From positions 1-64,000 of the forward strand of contig JAHJZX010000006.1 in assembly GCA_018826295.1 (NCBI GenBank): a stretch of DNA of 64,000 nt, in the 5' to 3' direction. The first letter of the stretch is position 1; every line of letters starts with the position of its first letter. The translations under genes were made by a program, and so were the position numbers. The DNA comes from Gammaproteobacteria bacterium. Lineage in GTDB: Bacteria; Pseudomonadota; Gammaproteobacteria; Enterobacterales; Alteromonadaceae. Positions 1-10,261 of the stretch are shown here, piece after piece. The notes beneath the pieces are model-generated. The model ran no database searches. It was not told the DNA's origin and was given only the letters and a program-made list of their open reading frames with translations.

Positions 1-626
1 ACGAATGCACCGTAGTCAGTCAGGTTCTTAACGATACCTTTAACTTCCATGCCTTCTTCCAGTGTTTCTAACAGCTGGTCACGTTCATGGCTGCTTTCTG
101 ATTCAATAACCGCACGACGTGATACCACCACGTTGTTACGCTTCTGATCCAGTTTGATAACTTTGAACTCAAGTTCTTTGTTTTCCAGGTGCAGAGTGTC
201 ACGCACCGGACGTACGTCTACTAATGAACCAGGCAGGAATGCACGAATACCGTCAACTTCAACTGTGAAACCACCTTTAACTTTACCAGTGATAACACCG
301 ATAACAGTTTCTTTGTCTTCACAAGCTTTTTCCAGGCGTACCCAGGCTTCGTGACGTTTAGCTTTTTCGCGAGACAGTAAGGTTTCGCCGAAACCATCTT
401 CAATGGCGTCTAATGCTACGTCGATGATGTCGCCAACGCTAACTTCGATTTCGCCGCTCAGAGATTTGAACTGCTCAACCGGAATTGCGGCTTCTGATTT
501 CAGACCGGCGTCAACCATAACGACGTCTTTCAGAACAGCAACAACAGTACCTTTAACAATGGCACCCGGACGGGTTTCGATGGCTTTGAGGCTTTCCTCA
601 AATAATTGTGCAAAATTTTCAGTCAT
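1..626 (-). CDS. rpsA: 30S ribosomal protein S1, N-terminal part (cut by window edge)
   Basis: The reading frame starts [12 protein letters not shown] at the ATG complementary to 624-626 and stays open to base 1, giving 208 codons of a protein normally about 555 residues long. It is missing from the ORF track because it runs off the window. S1 is the mRNA-binding protein of the small ribosomal subunit, needed to initiate on structured or weak-SD messages. Two S1/OB-fold repeats are visible, with GAIVKGTVV near residue 21 and [13 protein letters not shown] near residue 107. No strong SD lies before the ATG, which fits the translational self-control known for rpsA. It follows cmk on the same strand across a 110-base gap, the usual cmk-rpsA order. 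Confidence 0.95.
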   Translation of the reverse strand, partial: MTENFAQLFEESLKAIETRPGAIVKGTVVAVLKDVVMVDAGLKSEAAIPVEQFKSLSGEIEVSVGDIIDVALDAIEDGFGETLLSREKAKRHEAWVRLEKACEDKETVIGVITGKVKGGFTVEVDGIRAFLPGSLVDVRPVRDTLHLENKELEFKVIKLDQKRNNVVVSRRAVIESESSHERDQLLETLEEGMEVKGIVKNLTDYGAF

Positions 627-736
627 ATTCACTTTTTCGGTTGAGTGCTCCACGCTGCATCATGCGTTGTGGGGTTGCTAAATTTACCTGATTAAATCCA
701 TTTAACAGGCTGTCCAAAATGCGGTTTTGGCCTGGT

Positions 737-1426
737 TCACAACGTTGCTGGCAATTTCATGCCGGCGTAGTTCAGTACCTCTTCCAACACTTGTTCAATC
801 GTTTTATCTGTCGAATCCAGCATGTAGGCGTCGGCCGCAGGTTTCAGTGGCGCGGTGGCGCGATTGATATCACGCTCGTCTCTGGCTTGGATTTCGCTTA
901 AAAGGTCGCCGATGTTAACATCAAAGCCCTTTTCTTTCAACTCTAAAAAGCGCCGTCTGGCGCGCTCTTCCGGCGTAGCGGTTAAAAAGATTTTAACCTC
1001 AGCATGCGGAAATACCACTGTGCCCATGTCACGGCCGTCTGCCACTAACCCCGGCGCTTCAGAAAAAGCCCGCTGACGGCGCAGCAGCGCCTCACGCACC
1101 CGGGGTAACGAGGCAATTTTTGAAGCAACATCAGCCACTTCCTGCGTACGTATGGTGTGCGTTACATTTTCGCCTTCCAGCGTAATGCGCATATTACCTT
1201 GGTCATCACTACCAAATTGCACATCTAAATGCGCGGCTAAAGGTTGTAATGCTTCTTCATCGTCGCTGGCAATCTGATGATGCATAGCCGCCAGCGCCAA
1301 AACGCGGTATATGGCGCCACTGTCGAGTAATTGCCAGCCTAAGCGTTGAGCCAGCAAACGACAAATTGTGCCTTTGCCTGAGCCACCCGGGCCATCTATG
1401 GTAATTACTGCTGCAGAGTGTGGCAT
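737..1426 (-). CDS. cmk: Cytidylate (CMP/dCMP) kinase
   Basis: This enzyme phosphorylates CMP and dCMP with ATP in cytosolic pyrimidine nucleotide supply. The 229 residues match the usual length of about 225-230. The P-loop GPGGSGKG sits at residues 12-19, followed by [10 protein letters not shown], and a [13 protein letters not shown] motif is typical of the family. The ATG is preceded by a GGGGG-containing SD. It lies between aroA upstream and rpsA downstream on the same strand, the order found in E. coli, so it is probably co-transcribed with rpsA. Confidence 0.97.
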   Translation of the reverse strand: MPHSAAVITIDGPGGSGKGTICRLLAQRLGWQLLDSGAIYRVLALAAMHHQIASDDEEALQPLAAHLDVQFGSDDQGNMRITLEGENVTHTIRTQEVADVASKIASLPRVREALLRRQRAFSEAPGLVADGRDMGTVVFPHAEVKIFLTATPEERARRRFLELKEKGFDVNIGDLLSEIQARDERDINRATAPLKPAADAYMLDSTDKTIEQVLEEVLNYAGMKLPATL

Positions 1427-1531
1427 CCTACCCCCTTAAAAACTGCTGGTTTATCGGATAAAAAACGGCGCTATTATACAGACTTTTGCGACAAAAACTG
1501 TGTTTAATTCGGTGAAATTACAGCAAATGCA

Positions 1532-1549
1532 CGCAGCCGGACGGCTGCG
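1532..1549 (-). other. GC-rich hairpin between aroA and cmk
   Basis: A perfect 8-bp stem (cgcagccg / cggctgcg) with a 2-base loop lies between the aroA stop and the cmk start. No T-tract follows it on the minus strand, so it looks more like a pausing, processing or weak attenuating structure than a full intrinsic terminator. Confidence 0.45.
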
Positions 1550-1569
1550 CGTCTGGATGATAGTTAGCG

Positions 1570-2850
1570 TTAACCGGCCAGGCCGGCAAAAACGCTAAAG
1601 TAGTCCGGAAAGGTTTTGGCCGTGCAATCCGGATCTTCAATGGTAACGGCGGTATCGCTTAGTGCCACCAGTGAGAAGCACATGGCCATACGATGGTCAT
1701 TGTAGGTGGCAATACTGGCATGTTGCAGTGTAGCTGGCGGTGTTACTTTAATATAGTCATGGCCTTCTTCCACTTCGGCGCCGACTTTACGCAGCTCCGT
1801 TGCCATTGCCGCTAAGCGATCGGTTTCTTTAACCCGCCAGTTATACACATTGCGGATCACTGTTGGGCCCCTGGCAAACAGCGCCGTGGTTGCTATGGTC
1901 ATAGCGGCGTCTGGTATAGCGTTGTAATCCCGATCTATGCCATTTAGCTCATTACGCGTAACCATAATATAGTCGTCGCCCCATTCAACCGCAGCGCCCA
2001 TTGCCTCAAGTGCATCGGCAAAATGGATATCACCCTGTACCGCATGTTTGCCAATGCCTGTGACTTTAATGCTACCGCCTTTAATGGCTGCTGCTGCCAG
2101 AAAGTAGGATGCCGAGGATGCATCGCCCTCTACCAGCCAGTGGCCGGGTGAGCGGTATATCTGATTACCCTTGATACTAAAACGTTTGTAATCATGGTTT
2201 TGCACCGTTACGCCAAAACGCTGCATCAGTGCCAGGGTAATGTCGATATAAGGTTTGGAGACCAGCTCGCCGATGATGTCTATCTGGCTGTCACCTTCAA
2301 GTAGTGGTGCAACCATAAGCACGGCGGTTAAAAACTGGCTGGAAATACTGCCGTCAATCTGCATGTTGCCGCCTTGCAGCGCCTTGCCTTTAATCTGCAG
2401 CGGCGGAAAGTCTTCGCTGCCGATATAACGAATATCTGCTTGCCATTGACGCAGTGCATCAACCAGATGGCCAATAGGTCGCTCGTACATACGCGGTTCA
2501 CCGGTGAGGGTAACATCGACATTCGACGCTGCCAGTGCTGCGGTTAGCGGCCGCATTGCTGTGCCGGCATTACCCAGAAACAGAGTAACCGGCTGTGGGT
2601 GGTTAAACAGGCCACCAATGCCACTTACCTCACATTTACTGCGACAAGCAGATAACTTATAACGGATACCCAGTGCGGTTAACGCATTAAGCATGTGCTT
2701 GATATCATCGCTATCGAGCAAATTAGAGATCTGTGTTGTACCTTCTGCCAGTGCTGCTAACAGTAATACCCGGTTGGAAATACTTTTTGAGCCTGGCAGA
2801 TTGACTTCGCCGCTCACGCGGTCTATCGGAGATAAGGTTAATGTTTTCAT
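1570..2850 (-). CDS. aroA: 3-phosphoshikimate 1-carboxyvinyltransferase (EPSP synthase)
   Basis: EPSP synthase joins shikimate-3-phosphate and phosphoenolpyruvate in the sixth step of the shikimate pathway to chorismate. The 426 residues compare with 427 in E. coli. The substrate-binding GSKSISNR is at residues 20-27 and the PEP-site motif [12 protein letters not shown] at 90-101. Gly96 is retained, as in class I, glyphosate-sensitive enzymes. Its ATG overlaps the serC stop by four bases (ATGA), so the two genes are translationally coupled in the conserved serC-aroA operon. Confidence 0.98.
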   Translation of the reverse strand: MKTLTLSPIDRVSGEVNLPGSKSISNRVLLLAALAEGTTQISNLLDSDDIKHMLNALTALGIRYKLSACRSKCEVSGIGGLFNHPQPVTLFLGNAGTAMRPLTAALAASNVDVTLTGEPRMYERPIGHLVDALRQWQADIRYIGSEDFPPLQIKGKALQGGNMQIDGSISSQFLTAVLMVAPLLEGDSQIDIIGELVSKPYIDITLALMQRFGVTVQNHDYKRFSIKGNQIYRSPGHWLVEGDASSASYFLAAAAIKGGSIKVTGIGKHAVQGDIHFADALEAMGAAVEWGDDYIMVTRNELNGIDRDYNAIPDAAMTIATTALFARGPTVIRNVYNWRVKETDRLAAMATELRKVGAEVEEGHDYIKVTPPATLQHASIATYNDHRMAMCFSLVALSDTAVTIEDPDCTAKTFPDYFSVFAGLAG

Positions 2851-3929
2851 CCGTGCACCCGTTCAAATTCCTGCATAAAGCTAACCAGGGTTTGTACCCC
2901 TTCAATTGGCATAGCGTTGTAAATACTGGCACGCATACCGCCAACCATACGGTGGCCTTTTAATGCCAGCAAACCATATGTTTCTGCCTGGTCAACAAAC
3001 ATATCGTTTAATCGCTCGTCGCCTAAGAAAAACGGTACATTCATCCACGAGCGATATTCCGGGTCAACGTCATTGCTGTAAAAATCGCTTTTATCAATAT
3101 AATCATAAAGTAAGCGGGATTTAATCTGGTTACGCGTAGCCATTGCCGACACGCCACCCTGCTGCTTCAGCCATTTAAACACCAGCCCTGCCAGGTACCA
3201 GGCAAAAGTCGGAGGCGTGTTAAACATACTGTCGTTTTCGGCGGCTAAGCGGTAATCCAGTACCGAGGGTATAACGGCATCTTTGCCGGGCAGTAAATCG
3301 TCGCGCACTATCGCCAGTGTTAAACCGGATGGGCCAATATTTTTTTGCGCACCGGCGTATATTACGCCATAGCGGCTGACATCGATTGGCCGTGATAAAA
3401 TGGTAGAGGATAAATCAGCGACGATTGGACTTGTGGTTTCAGGTAACGCAGTAAACTCTACGCCGTCGACGGTTTCGTTCGGGCAGCAATGTACATAAGC
3501 GGCGCCGTCGGTTAACTGCCAGTCTCTGGGCGCAGTAACAGTGCGGATGCCGCCTGCGCTTTTCTGCCGGATGTCCTGTGTTTTAATGCTACCGAATTTG
3601 ACGGCTTCTTCTACCGCTGATTTTGACCAGGCACCGGAGACAATATAGTCTGCCGTTTGGCCGGCTTTTAATAAATTAAGTGGCACTGCCGAAAACTGAC
3701 CACGGCCACCGCCGTGCATAAACAGCACCTTGTAGTTTGGCGGAATACTAAGTAAATCACGTAAATCCTGCTCCGCTTCTGCGGCAACACGGATAAAGGC
3801 TTTGCTGCGATGGCTAAGTTCCATCACTGAGCAGCCATGTTGTTGCCAGTTTATAAATTCCTGTTGCGCCTGCTGCATCACCTCAACCGGTAACATAGCC
3901 GGGCCGGCGCAAAAATTAAAAGTGGTCAT
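2847..3929 (-). CDS. serC: Phosphoserine aminotransferase
   Basis: SerC is a PLP enzyme that transaminates 3-phosphohydroxypyruvate in serine synthesis, and it also acts in pyridoxal phosphate synthesis. The protein is 360 residues (E. coli 362). It begins with the family signature [10 protein letters not shown], has [12 protein letters not shown] near residue 72, and carries the PLP lysine in [12 protein letters not shown] (Lys196). An AGGAG lies upstream of the ATG at longer than usual spacing. It is the first gene of the serC-aroA pair and ends in a 4-base overlap with aroA. Confidence 0.98.
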   Translation of the reverse strand: MTTFNFCAGPAMLPVEVMQQAQQEFINWQQHGCSVMELSHRSKAFIRVAAEAEQDLRDLLSIPPNYKVLFMHGGGRGQFSAVPLNLLKAGQTADYIVSGAWSKSAVEEAVKFGSIKTQDIRQKSAGGIRTVTAPRDWQLTDGAAYVHCCPNETVDGVEFTALPETTSPIVADLSSTILSRPIDVSRYGVIYAGAQKNIGPSGLTLAIVRDDLLPGKDAVIPSVLDYRLAAENDSMFNTPPTFAWYLAGLVFKWLKQQGGVSAMATRNQIKSRLLYDYIDKSDFYSNDVDPEYRSWMNVPFFLGDERLNDMFVDQAETYGLLALKGHRMVGGMRASIYNAMPIEGVQTLVSFMQEFERVHG

Positions 3930-4024
3930 CTTTACTGCGAGCTCCTGATTTAGCGTCTTATTTTCACTGGCCTGGTTGTCTATTTGTGCCGGCTTATACC
4001 GATCTTCTTAGCTTTAAAAGCAAA

Positions 4025-4050
4025 ACGAGCGCATAAGCGCCCGTTTTTTC
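4025..4050 (-). terminator. Intrinsic terminator after gyrA
   Basis: An 8-bp stem (acgagcgc / gcgcccgt, one G-U wobble in the minus-strand RNA) with an ATAA loop lies just downstream of the gyrA stop. The flanking A-run on the plus strand gives a T-rich tail on the minus strand. Confidence 0.7.
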
Positions 4051-4055
4051 TGCTG

Positions 4056-6674
4056 TTACTCTTCTTCATCCTGGGCTAACTGGGTATCCGTCAGCACAGT
4101 GTTAGCTGCTTTTTCAGCCTCAGCTGCTGCCAGCTCTTCTGCATCCTGAATTTCGTCTACTTTTTCCACACCAACAACTTTTTCGTTGTCAGCAGTGCGG
4201 ATCAGGATCACACCCTGGGTGTTACGGCCAACTTCAGAGACTTCATTAACACGGGTACGTACCAACGTGCCCTTGTTAGAAATCATCATAATTTCATCCA
4301 GCTCGTTAACCTGTACCGCACCTACTACCAGGCCGTTACGCTCGGAAACCTTAATTGATACCACACCCTGGGTGGCACGGCTCTTCGCTGGATACTCGGT
4401 TAATGCAGTGCGCTTACCATAGCCGTTTTCGGTTACTGTCAAAATAGGACCTTCACCGTTTGGAATGATCAGTGATACCACTGAACCGCCTTCGCGCAGC
4501 TTGATACCGCGTACACCAGTAGCAGTACGGCCCATGCCGCGCACCTGATCTTCGGTGAAACGTACTACTTTACCGTCATCTGAGAACAACATAATTTCGT
4601 TATTGCCATCGGTAATGCCAACGCCGATTAACCGGTCGCCGTCGTTAAGGTTAACAGCAATAATACCGTTTGAACGTGGCCGCGAGTATTCGACCAGTGA
4701 GGTTTTCTTCACGGTACCGTTAGCGGTGGCCATAAAGACATACTTGTCTGCTTCGTACTCACGCACTGGCAGAATAGCATTAATACGTTCACCTTCTTCC
4801 AGTGGCAGTAAGTTCACTATCGGCTTACCACGGGCAGTACGGCTGGCCAGCGGTAATTGATATACCTTCATCCAGTACAGACGACCACGGTTAGAGAAGC
4901 ACAAAATAGTATCGTGTGTGCTGGCCACTAACAGCTTATCGACAAAGTCTTCATCTTTTACTGTGGTAGCTGCTTTACCCTTACCACCACGGCGCTGTGC
5001 TTCGTAATCAGACAGTGGCTGATACTTGGCATAGCCCAGATGCGACAAGGTCACGACTACGTCTTCTTCGGTGATTAAATCTTCCATATTGATATCCAGC
5101 ATATTGTCCTGGATATCGGTGCGGCGTTTATCAGCATATTGCGCTTTAACCGCTTCTAACTCTTCGCAAATCACTTCCATTAAGCGCTCTGGGCTCGCCA
5201 AAATGTGCAGTAACTCGGCAATCAGCTCTAACAGTTGTTTGTATTCGTCGAGGATTTTTTCGTGCTCAAGCCCGGTCAGCTTATGTAAGCGCAAATCCAG
5301 AATCGCCTGTGCCTGTTGCTCGGTAAGGAAATACAAGCCGTCGCGAATACCAAAGTGCTCTTCTAACCACTCAGGCCGCGCCGCATCTTTACCGGCACGT
5401 TCTAACATGGCGCTGACATCACCTAATTGCCAACCGCGGTCAACTAAACGTAACTTAGCTTCAGACGGGCTGGGTGAGGTTTTAATCAGCTCGATAATGT
5501 CATCAATATTGGCCAGCGCTATGGCTAAACCTTCTAAAATGTGGGCGCGGTCACGGGCTTTACGCAGGTCGTACACAGTACGACGGGTAACCACCTCACG
5601 GCGGTGCAGCACAAAGCACTTGAGCATTTCAATTAAGCTAAGCAGCTTAGGCTGGCCCTGATCCAACGCCACCATATTGATACCAAACACCGTTTGCATC
5701 TGGGTGTTGGTATATAACTGGTTTAGCATTACATCGGTAGACTCACCGCGCTTCAGCTCGATAACAATACGCATACCGTCTTTGTCAGACTCATCGCGCA
5801 GCGCCGAAATACCTTCGATGCGTTTTTCTTTTACCAGCTCGGCGATTTTTTCAATTAAACGGGCTTTATTAACCTGATATGGAATCTCGTTGACGATGAT
5901 GGCTTCACGGCCAGTCTTCTCATCGGTTTCAATTTCCGTTTTCGCGCGGATATACACCTTGCCGCGGCCAGTACGGTAGGCTTCTTCAATGCCCTTGCGG
6001 CCATTAATAATAGCGGCGGTCGGGAAATCCGGCCCCGGGATGTACTGCATCAGCTCGTGCAGTTCGATATCCGGATTAGCAATTAAGGCTAAGCAACCAT
6101 CGATAACTTCAGTTAAGTTATGCGGTGGAATATTGGTAGCCATACCAACGGCAATACCACTTGAGCCGTTGATTAACAAGTTAGGTACCTTAGTTGGCAT
6201 GACTGCCGGGATTTGTTCTGTGCCGTCATAGTTGGGCACAAAATCCACCGTCTCTTTATCTAAATCGGCCAGCAATTCGTGCGCAATCCGCGCCATCCGC
6301 ACCTCGGTGTAACGCATTGCTGCCGCCGAGTCGCCATCAATAGAACCAAAGTTACCCTGGCCATCAACCAGCATATAGCGCAGCGAAAACGGCTGCGCCA
6401 TCCGCACTATAGTGTCATATACAGCGCTGTCGCCGTGCGGGTGGTATTTACCGATAACGTCACCTACCACACGGGCAGATTTTTTGTAGGCTTTGTTCCA
6501 GTCATTGCCTAGTTCCTTCATCGCGAACAGCACGCGACGGTGTACCGGCTTTAAACCATCCCTTACGTCCGGTAAGGCGCGGCCAACAATAACGCTCATG
6601 GCGTAATCGAGGTACGAATTTTTTAATTCGTCTTCGATATTTATAGGAACTATTTCTCTGGCCAGATCTGTCAT
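4056..6674 (-). CDS. gyrA: DNA gyrase subunit A
   Basis: GyrA is the breakage-reunion subunit of DNA gyrase, which works with GyrB to introduce negative supercoils. The 872 residues compare with 875 in E. coli. The catalytic tyrosine is in [10 protein letters not shown] near residue 122, and the GyrA-box QRRGGKG lies at the start of the C-terminal beta-pinwheel. The quinolone-resistance region reads [14 protein letters not shown] with the sensitive-type Ser83 and Asp87 by E. coli numbering. The C-terminal tail is acidic (ending AQDEEE). It is divergent from ubiG, as in E. coli, and ends at its own terminator. Confidence 0.99.
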   Translation of the reverse strand: MTDLAREIVPINIEDELKNSYLDYAMSVIVGRALPDVRDGLKPVHRRVLFAMKELGNDWNKAYKKSARVVGDVIGKYHPHGDSAVYDTIVRMAQPFSLRYMLVDGQGNFGSIDGDSAAAMRYTEVRMARIAHELLADLDKETVDFVPNYDGTEQIPAVMPTKVPNLLINGSSGIAVGMATNIPPHNLTEVIDGCLALIANPDIELHELMQYIPGPDFPTAAIINGRKGIEEAYRTGRGKVYIRAKTEIETDEKTGREAIIVNEIPYQVNKARLIEKIAELVKEKRIEGISALRDESDKDGMRIVIELKRGESTDVMLNQLYTNTQMQTVFGINMVALDQGQPKLLSLIEMLKCFVLHRREVVTRRTVYDLRKARDRAHILEGLAIALANIDDIIELIKTSPSPSEAKLRLVDRGWQLGDVSAMLERAGKDAARPEWLEEHFGIRDGLYFLTEQQAQAILDLRLHKLTGLEHEKILDEYKQLLELIAELLHILASPERLMEVICEELEAVKAQYADKRRTDIQDNMLDINMEDLITEEDVVVTLSHLGYAKYQPLSDYEAQRRGGKGKAATTVKDEDFVDKLLVASTHDTILCFSNRGRLYWMKVYQLPLASRTARGKPIVNLLPLEEGERINAILPVREYEADKYVFMATANGTVKKTSLVEYSRPRSNGIIAVNLNDGDRLIGVGITDGNNEIMLFSDDGKVVRFTEDQVRGMGRTATGVRGIKLREGGSVVSLIIPNGEGPILTVTENGYGKRTALTEYPAKSRATQGVVSIKVSERNGLVVGAVQVNELDEIMMISNKGTLVRTRVNEVSEVGRNTQGVILIRTADNEKVVGVEKVDEIQDAEELAAAEAEKAANTVLTDTQLAQDEEE

Positions 6675-6747
6675 AAAACGCTAATTTCCCTTAAATCAAA
6701 TAGATAACTCGCTTTTGTCGCTGTTATAAAGCGCGAGACAACGCGGG

Positions 6748-6775
6748 ATTCTAACACAGAAAATCACAGTTGCCA
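6748..6775 (-). promoter_or_regulatory. Candidate sigma-70 promoter for gyrA
   Basis: On the minus strand TGGCAA and TAGAAT are separated by 16 bases about 75 bases upstream of the gyrA ATG. The -10 is a good match and the -35 only moderate, so the call rests on position and the -10. Confidence 0.35.
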
Positions 6776-6808
6776 TGCCCCAAATGTGATGCAAATTACA
6801 CGCTGGCA

Positions 6809-6836
6809 TTGCTCTGGCCGATCAAGGCTTTATAAT
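6809..6836 (+). promoter_or_regulatory. Sigma-70 promoter for ubiG
   Basis: TTGCTC (6809-6814) and a perfect TATAAT (6831-6836) are separated by 16 bases. The -10 overlaps the first ATG of the tracked ORF at 6835, so that ATG cannot be the translation start of a transcript made here. The in-frame ATG at 6862 would then have a leader of about 20 bases. Confidence 0.6.
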
Positions 6837-6861
6837 GCGCAAAAACGACAGAGCAAGCAGC

Positions 6862-7572
6862 ATGACAGTACAAAGCAACGTTGATCACGCCGAGATCGCC
6901 AAATTTAATGACATTGCCTCACGCTGGTGGGACCCGTCAGGCGAATTTAAACCTTTGCATTTACTTAACCCGGTGCGGTTAAGCTATATCAGTGACGAAT
7001 TACAGGGACTATTTGGCAAAAGCGTGATTGACATCGGTTGTGGCGGCGGCATTCTGGCCGAAAGCATGGCCCGTTGTGGTGCTATTGTTACTGCGCTGGA
7101 TATGGCAGCCGACTCACTGGAAGTTGCCCGGCTGCATGCCCTGGAGGCAGGTGTCGAGGTAAACTATCAGCAAGCCACAGCCGAAGACTATGCCGCTGCA
7201 CATGCCGCTAGTTTTGATGTTGTCACCTGCATGGAGATGCTCGAGCATGTGCCGGATCCGATGTCGGTGATCCAGGCCTGCGCAGACTTGGCCAAACCGG
7301 GGGCGACATTGTTTTTTTCTACGCTGAATAAAACCTGGAAAGCCTATATGCTGGCAATTATCGGCGCCGAACAAGTCTTAAAATTGGTGCCAAAAGGTAC
7401 GCATGAATTCAGTAAATTTATCCGGCCATCGCAACTGATGCGTTATCTGGAGCAAGCCGGCCTGGAGCTGGTCGATGCCACCGGTTTACACTTTAATCCG
7501 TTAAACGAAAGTTTTAAAACTGGCCCGGGGCTGGATGTTAACTATATCGTCGTGGCGCGAAAAACTCTTTAA
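6862..7572 (+). CDS. ubiG: Ubiquinone biosynthesis O-methyltransferase
   Basis: UbiG is a SAM-dependent enzyme that performs both O-methylations in ubiquinone synthesis. I start it at [15 protein letters not shown] (6862) because the track's ATG at 6835 sits inside a TATAAT box and family members begin near this point. This gives 236 residues. The SAM-binding VIDIGCGGG is at residues 55-63, followed by [13 protein letters not shown], and the post-motif [12 protein letters not shown] is typical of UbiG. It is divergent from gyrA and upstream of nrdAB, as in E. coli. No terminator is obvious, although a hairpin follows about 60 bases downstream. Confidence 0.95.
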   Translation: MTVQSNVDHAEIAKFNDIASRWWDPSGEFKPLHLLNPVRLSYISDELQGLFGKSVIDIGCGGGILAESMARCGAIVTALDMAADSLEVARLHALEAGVEVNYQQATAEDYAAAHAASFDVVTCMEMLEHVPDPMSVIQACADLAKPGATLFFSTLNKTWKAYMLAIIGAEQVLKLVPKGTHEFSKFIRPSQLMRYLEQAGLELVDATGLHFNPLNESFKTGPGLDVNYIVVARKTL

Positions 7573-7634
7573 CACGACGTTAGCGGTATAAAGCGTAATG
7601 TAACGGGCACTGCAACAGCCCTGGCGCAGCGCTG

Positions 7635-7657
7635 AAGTGCTGGATTTATCAGCACTT
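7635..7657 (+). other. Hairpin downstream of ubiG
   Basis: A perfect 8-bp stem (aagtgctg / cagcactt) with a 7-base loop lies 63 bases after the ubiG stop. No T-run follows, so it may be a 3' end structure rather than a classical terminator. Confidence 0.45.
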
Positions 7658-7721
7658 AAATAGCGATGAGATATAAAAAAAAGATTGATAGAACAAATAA
7701 ATTTATTGCGAAAAAAAGCTT

Positions 7722-7757
7722 GCGTCGCTGGCGGGTATCTTTGCACACTAGCGACGC
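7722..7757 (+). other. Second hairpin in the nrdA leader region
   Basis: gcgtcgct and agcgacgc pair perfectly over 8 bp around a 20-base loop, preceded by an A-run (aaaaaaagct). Read on the minus strand the A-run becomes a T-tract, but no minus-strand gene here would use it. Function unknown. Confidence 0.4.
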
Positions 7758-7828
7758 GGTTAGCAGCTACTAACTGCAGTTTTAGCACTACAAATCTGCC
7801 GAATTACACCCTTGCAAAAATACCGGAT

Positions 7829-7844
7829 CCACACTATCTTGTGA
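7829..7844 (+). promoter_or_regulatory. NrdR box 1 upstream of nrdA
   Basis: ccacactatcttgtga matches the published NrdR consensus acaCwAtATaTwGtgt at about 12 of 16 positions. It lies exactly 31 bp, start to start, from a second match, the helical spacing usual for paired NrdR boxes. NrdR represses ribonucleotide reductase genes when dATP is high. Confidence 0.7.
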
Positions 7845-7859
7845 TAACTTTCTAAAAAG

Positions 7860-7875
7860 CATCTATATGTTGTGT
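7860..7875 (+). promoter_or_regulatory. NrdR box 2 upstream of nrdA
   Basis: catctatatgttgtgt matches the NrdR consensus at about 12-13 of 16 positions, including the CTATAT core and the GTGT end. It lies about 90 bases before the nrdA ATG, so the promoter probably overlaps the two boxes. Confidence 0.75.
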
Positions 7876-7964
7876 AATTAAGCAACAATAGCTGCTGCTA
7901 AAATGGCCGTGCGCTACATGGCTGATGATAACAACATATACAACTGAAACGGAAATCTGCAGCG

Positions 7965-10250
7965 ATGACTCAATCTCTTTTCGTCACTAAACGTGATGGC
8001 CGCCGTGAACCTTTGGATCTCGATAAAATTCACCGCGTTATTACCTGGGCCGCCGAAGGCTTATCAAATGTCTCGGTGTCACAGGTTGAGCTGAAGTCTC
8101 ATATCCAGTTTTATGATGGCATTAAGTCAGAAGATATTCATGAAACCATCATTAAAGCCGCCGCAGATCTTATTTCAAAAGACTGCCCTGATTACCAATA
8201 TCTGGCAGCACGCTTAGCGGTATTTCACCTGCGTAAAAAAGCTTATGGTCAATTTGAGCCACCGCACCTGTATGATCAGGTAGTGAAGATGGTTGAAGCC
8301 AAACGCTATGATCAGCATATTCTGGCCGATTACAGCCGCGACGAGCTGGAGCAGATGAACAGCTTTATCGACCACAGCCGTGATTTAAACTTCAGTTATG
8401 CAGCAGTAAAACAGCTGGAAGGTAAATATCTGGTACAAAACCGCGTCAGTGGCGAAATTTACGAAAGCGCGCAGTTTTTATATATGCTGGTCGCAGCCTG
8501 TTTGTTTGCTAACTACCCCAAAGCGACCCGGTTAGATTATGTGCGCCGTTTTTACGATGCCTGTTCAACCTTCAAGTTGTCACTACCAACGCCAATCATG
8601 TCAGGTGTACGCACCCCTACCCGTCAGTTCAGCTCTTGCGTGCTGATTGAATGCGGTGACAGCTTAGATTCGATTAACGCTACCTCAAGCGCCATCGTTA
8701 AGTACGTTAGCCAGCGCGCCGGTATCGGCATTAACGCCGGCCGTATTCGTGCACTGGGCAGTCCAATCCGCAACGGTGAAGCCTTTCATACCGGCTGTAT
8801 TCCGTTTTATAAACACTTTCAGACCGCCGTTAAAAGCTGCTCGCAAGGTGGTGTACGAGGCGGCGCGGCAACCCTGTTTTACCCATTGTGGCATTTAGAG
8901 GTTGAATCGTTACTGGTCCTGAAGAACAACCGCGGCGTAGAAGAAAACCGCGTTCGCCACCTGGATTACGGCGTACAGTTTAACCGCCTGATGTACACCC
9001 GCCTGATTAAAGATGACTACATTACGCTGTTCAGCCCGTCCGACGTGCCGGGCCTGTATGATGCCTTTTTTGAAGATCAGGAAAAATTTGAACAGCTGTA
9101 TGTTAAATACGAAGCCGATACCACTATTCGCAAGAAGCGTTTAAAAGCGCTGGAGCTGTTCACCTTGTTTATGCAGGAACGCGCCAGTACCGGCCGCATT
9201 TATCTGCAAAACGTTGACCACTGTAATACGCACAGCCCGTTCAACCCGAAATATGCCCCGGTACGCCAGAGCAACCTGTGCCTGGAAATCGCTCTGCCGA
9301 CCAAACCGATGAACGATGTAAATGATCCGGAAGGTGAAATTGCACTGTGCACGCTGTCGGCGTTTAACTTAGGCGCGATTGAAGATTTAAGCGAGTTAGA
9401 GCCACTGGCCGAGCTGGCTGTGCGGTCACTGGACAGCCTGCTGGATTATCAGGACTACCCTATTCCGGCGGCGTTTCATGCCTCAATCAACCGCCGCACT
9501 TTAGGTGTTGGTGTGATTAACTATGCCTACTATCTGGCGAAAAATGGTGTGAAATACTCTGATGGTTCAGCTAACGGTTTAACGCACCGTACTTTTGAAG
9601 CTATTCAGTACTACCTGTTAAAAGCCTCAAATAAGCTGGCACAGGAATTTGGCGCCTGCCCTAAATTTAACGAAACCACCTATGCGCAGGGTATCTTACC
9701 CATTGATACCTACAAGAAAGATTTAGACAAAGTATGCAACGAGCCATTGCAGTTAGATTGGGAACAATTACGCCAGGATATACTGAACCATGGCCTGCGT
9801 AACTCAACGCTGTCAGCCTTGATGCCGTCGGAAACCTCATCGCAAATTTCCAACGCGACTAATGGTATCGAGCCACCGCGTGGCCATATCAGTGTTAAAG
9901 CCAGTAAAGACGGCATTTTAAAACAGGTAGTGCCGGAATATGAGCGGTTGAAACACCAGTACGAATTGTTATGGGATATTCCGAACAACAGCGGTTATAT
10001 ATCGCTGGTGGCGATAATGCAGAAGTTTATTGATCAGACCATCTCGGCTAACACCAACTATGATCCGAACAAATTTGAGGCCGGCAAAGTGCCAATGAAG
10101 TTGTTACTCCAGGATCTGTTGTCTGCCTATAAGCTGGGTGTGAAAACCATGTATTACCATAACACCCGCGATGGCGCGTCAGATGTGCAGGAAGATATTA
10201 AACCTGAAGCAGAAGACGACGGCTGTGCCGGCGGTGCTTGTAAAATTTAA
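7965..10250 (+). CDS. nrdA: Ribonucleoside-diphosphate reductase class Ia, alpha subunit
   Basis: NrdA is the catalytic and allosteric subunit of aerobic ribonucleotide reductase, converting NDPs to dNDPs. The 761 residues equal the E. coli length. An N-terminal ATP-cone (VTKRDGRREPLDLDKIHR) is present. The active-site cysteines appear in QFSSCVLIECG, RQSNLCLEIALPT and EIALCTLSAFNLG, and the C-terminal shuttle pair in DDGCAGGACKI. It heads the nrdA-nrdB-yfaE unit and lies behind paired NrdR boxes, so repression by NrdR is likely. Confidence 0.99.
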   Translation: MTQSLFVTKRDGRREPLDLDKIHRVITWAAEGLSNVSVSQVELKSHIQFYDGIKSEDIHETIIKAAADLISKDCPDYQYLAARLAVFHLRKKAYGQFEPPHLYDQVVKMVEAKRYDQHILADYSRDELEQMNSFIDHSRDLNFSYAAVKQLEGKYLVQNRVSGEIYESAQFLYMLVAACLFANYPKATRLDYVRRFYDACSTFKLSLPTPIMSGVRTPTRQFSSCVLIECGDSLDSINATSSAIVKYVSQRAGIGINAGRIRALGSPIRNGEAFHTGCIPFYKHFQTAVKSCSQGGVRGGAATLFYPLWHLEVESLLVLKNNRGVEENRVRHLDYGVQFNRLMYTRLIKDDYITLFSPSDVPGLYDAFFEDQEKFEQLYVKYEADTTIRKKRLKALELFTLFMQERASTGRIYLQNVDHCNTHSPFNPKYAPVRQSNLCLEIALPTKPMNDVNDPEGEIALCTLSAFNLGAIEDLSELEPLAELAVRSLDSLLDYQDYPIPAAFHASINRRTLGVGVINYAYYLAKNGVKYSDGSANGLTHRTFEAIQYYLLKASNKLAQEFGACPKFNETTYAQGILPIDTYKKDLDKVCNEPLQLDWEQLRQDILNHGLRNSTLSALMPSETSSQISNATNGIEPPRGHISVKASKDGILKQVVPEYERLKHQYELLWDIPNNSGYISLVAIMQKFIDQTISANTNYDPNKFEAGKVPMKLLLQDLLSAYKLGVKTMYYHNTRDGASDVQEDIKPEAEDDGCAGGACKI

Positions 10251-10261
10251 TCGTTAACTAA

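Larger units (their letters stand above)
7573..7964 (+). other. 392-base intergenic region before nrdA
   Basis: This is the only gap over 300 bases in the window. It holds two perfect hairpins (7635-7657 and 7722-7757), an AT-rich stretch between them, and two NrdR-box matches near the nrdA end. I see no convincing ORF; the 95-codon minus-strand ORF across it overlaps ubiG and looks like chance. Confidence 0.7.

Noticed and set aside
5071-5661. 196-codon plus-strand ORF inside gyrA
   Set aside because: It is antisense to a highly conserved gyrA region; the translation is Ser/Arg-rich with no motif, a shadow of codon bias.
7501-7788. 95-codon minus-strand ORF across the ubiG end and the gap
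   Set aside because: It overlaps the ubiG 3' end antisense, has no SD or recognisable motif, and spans both hairpins.
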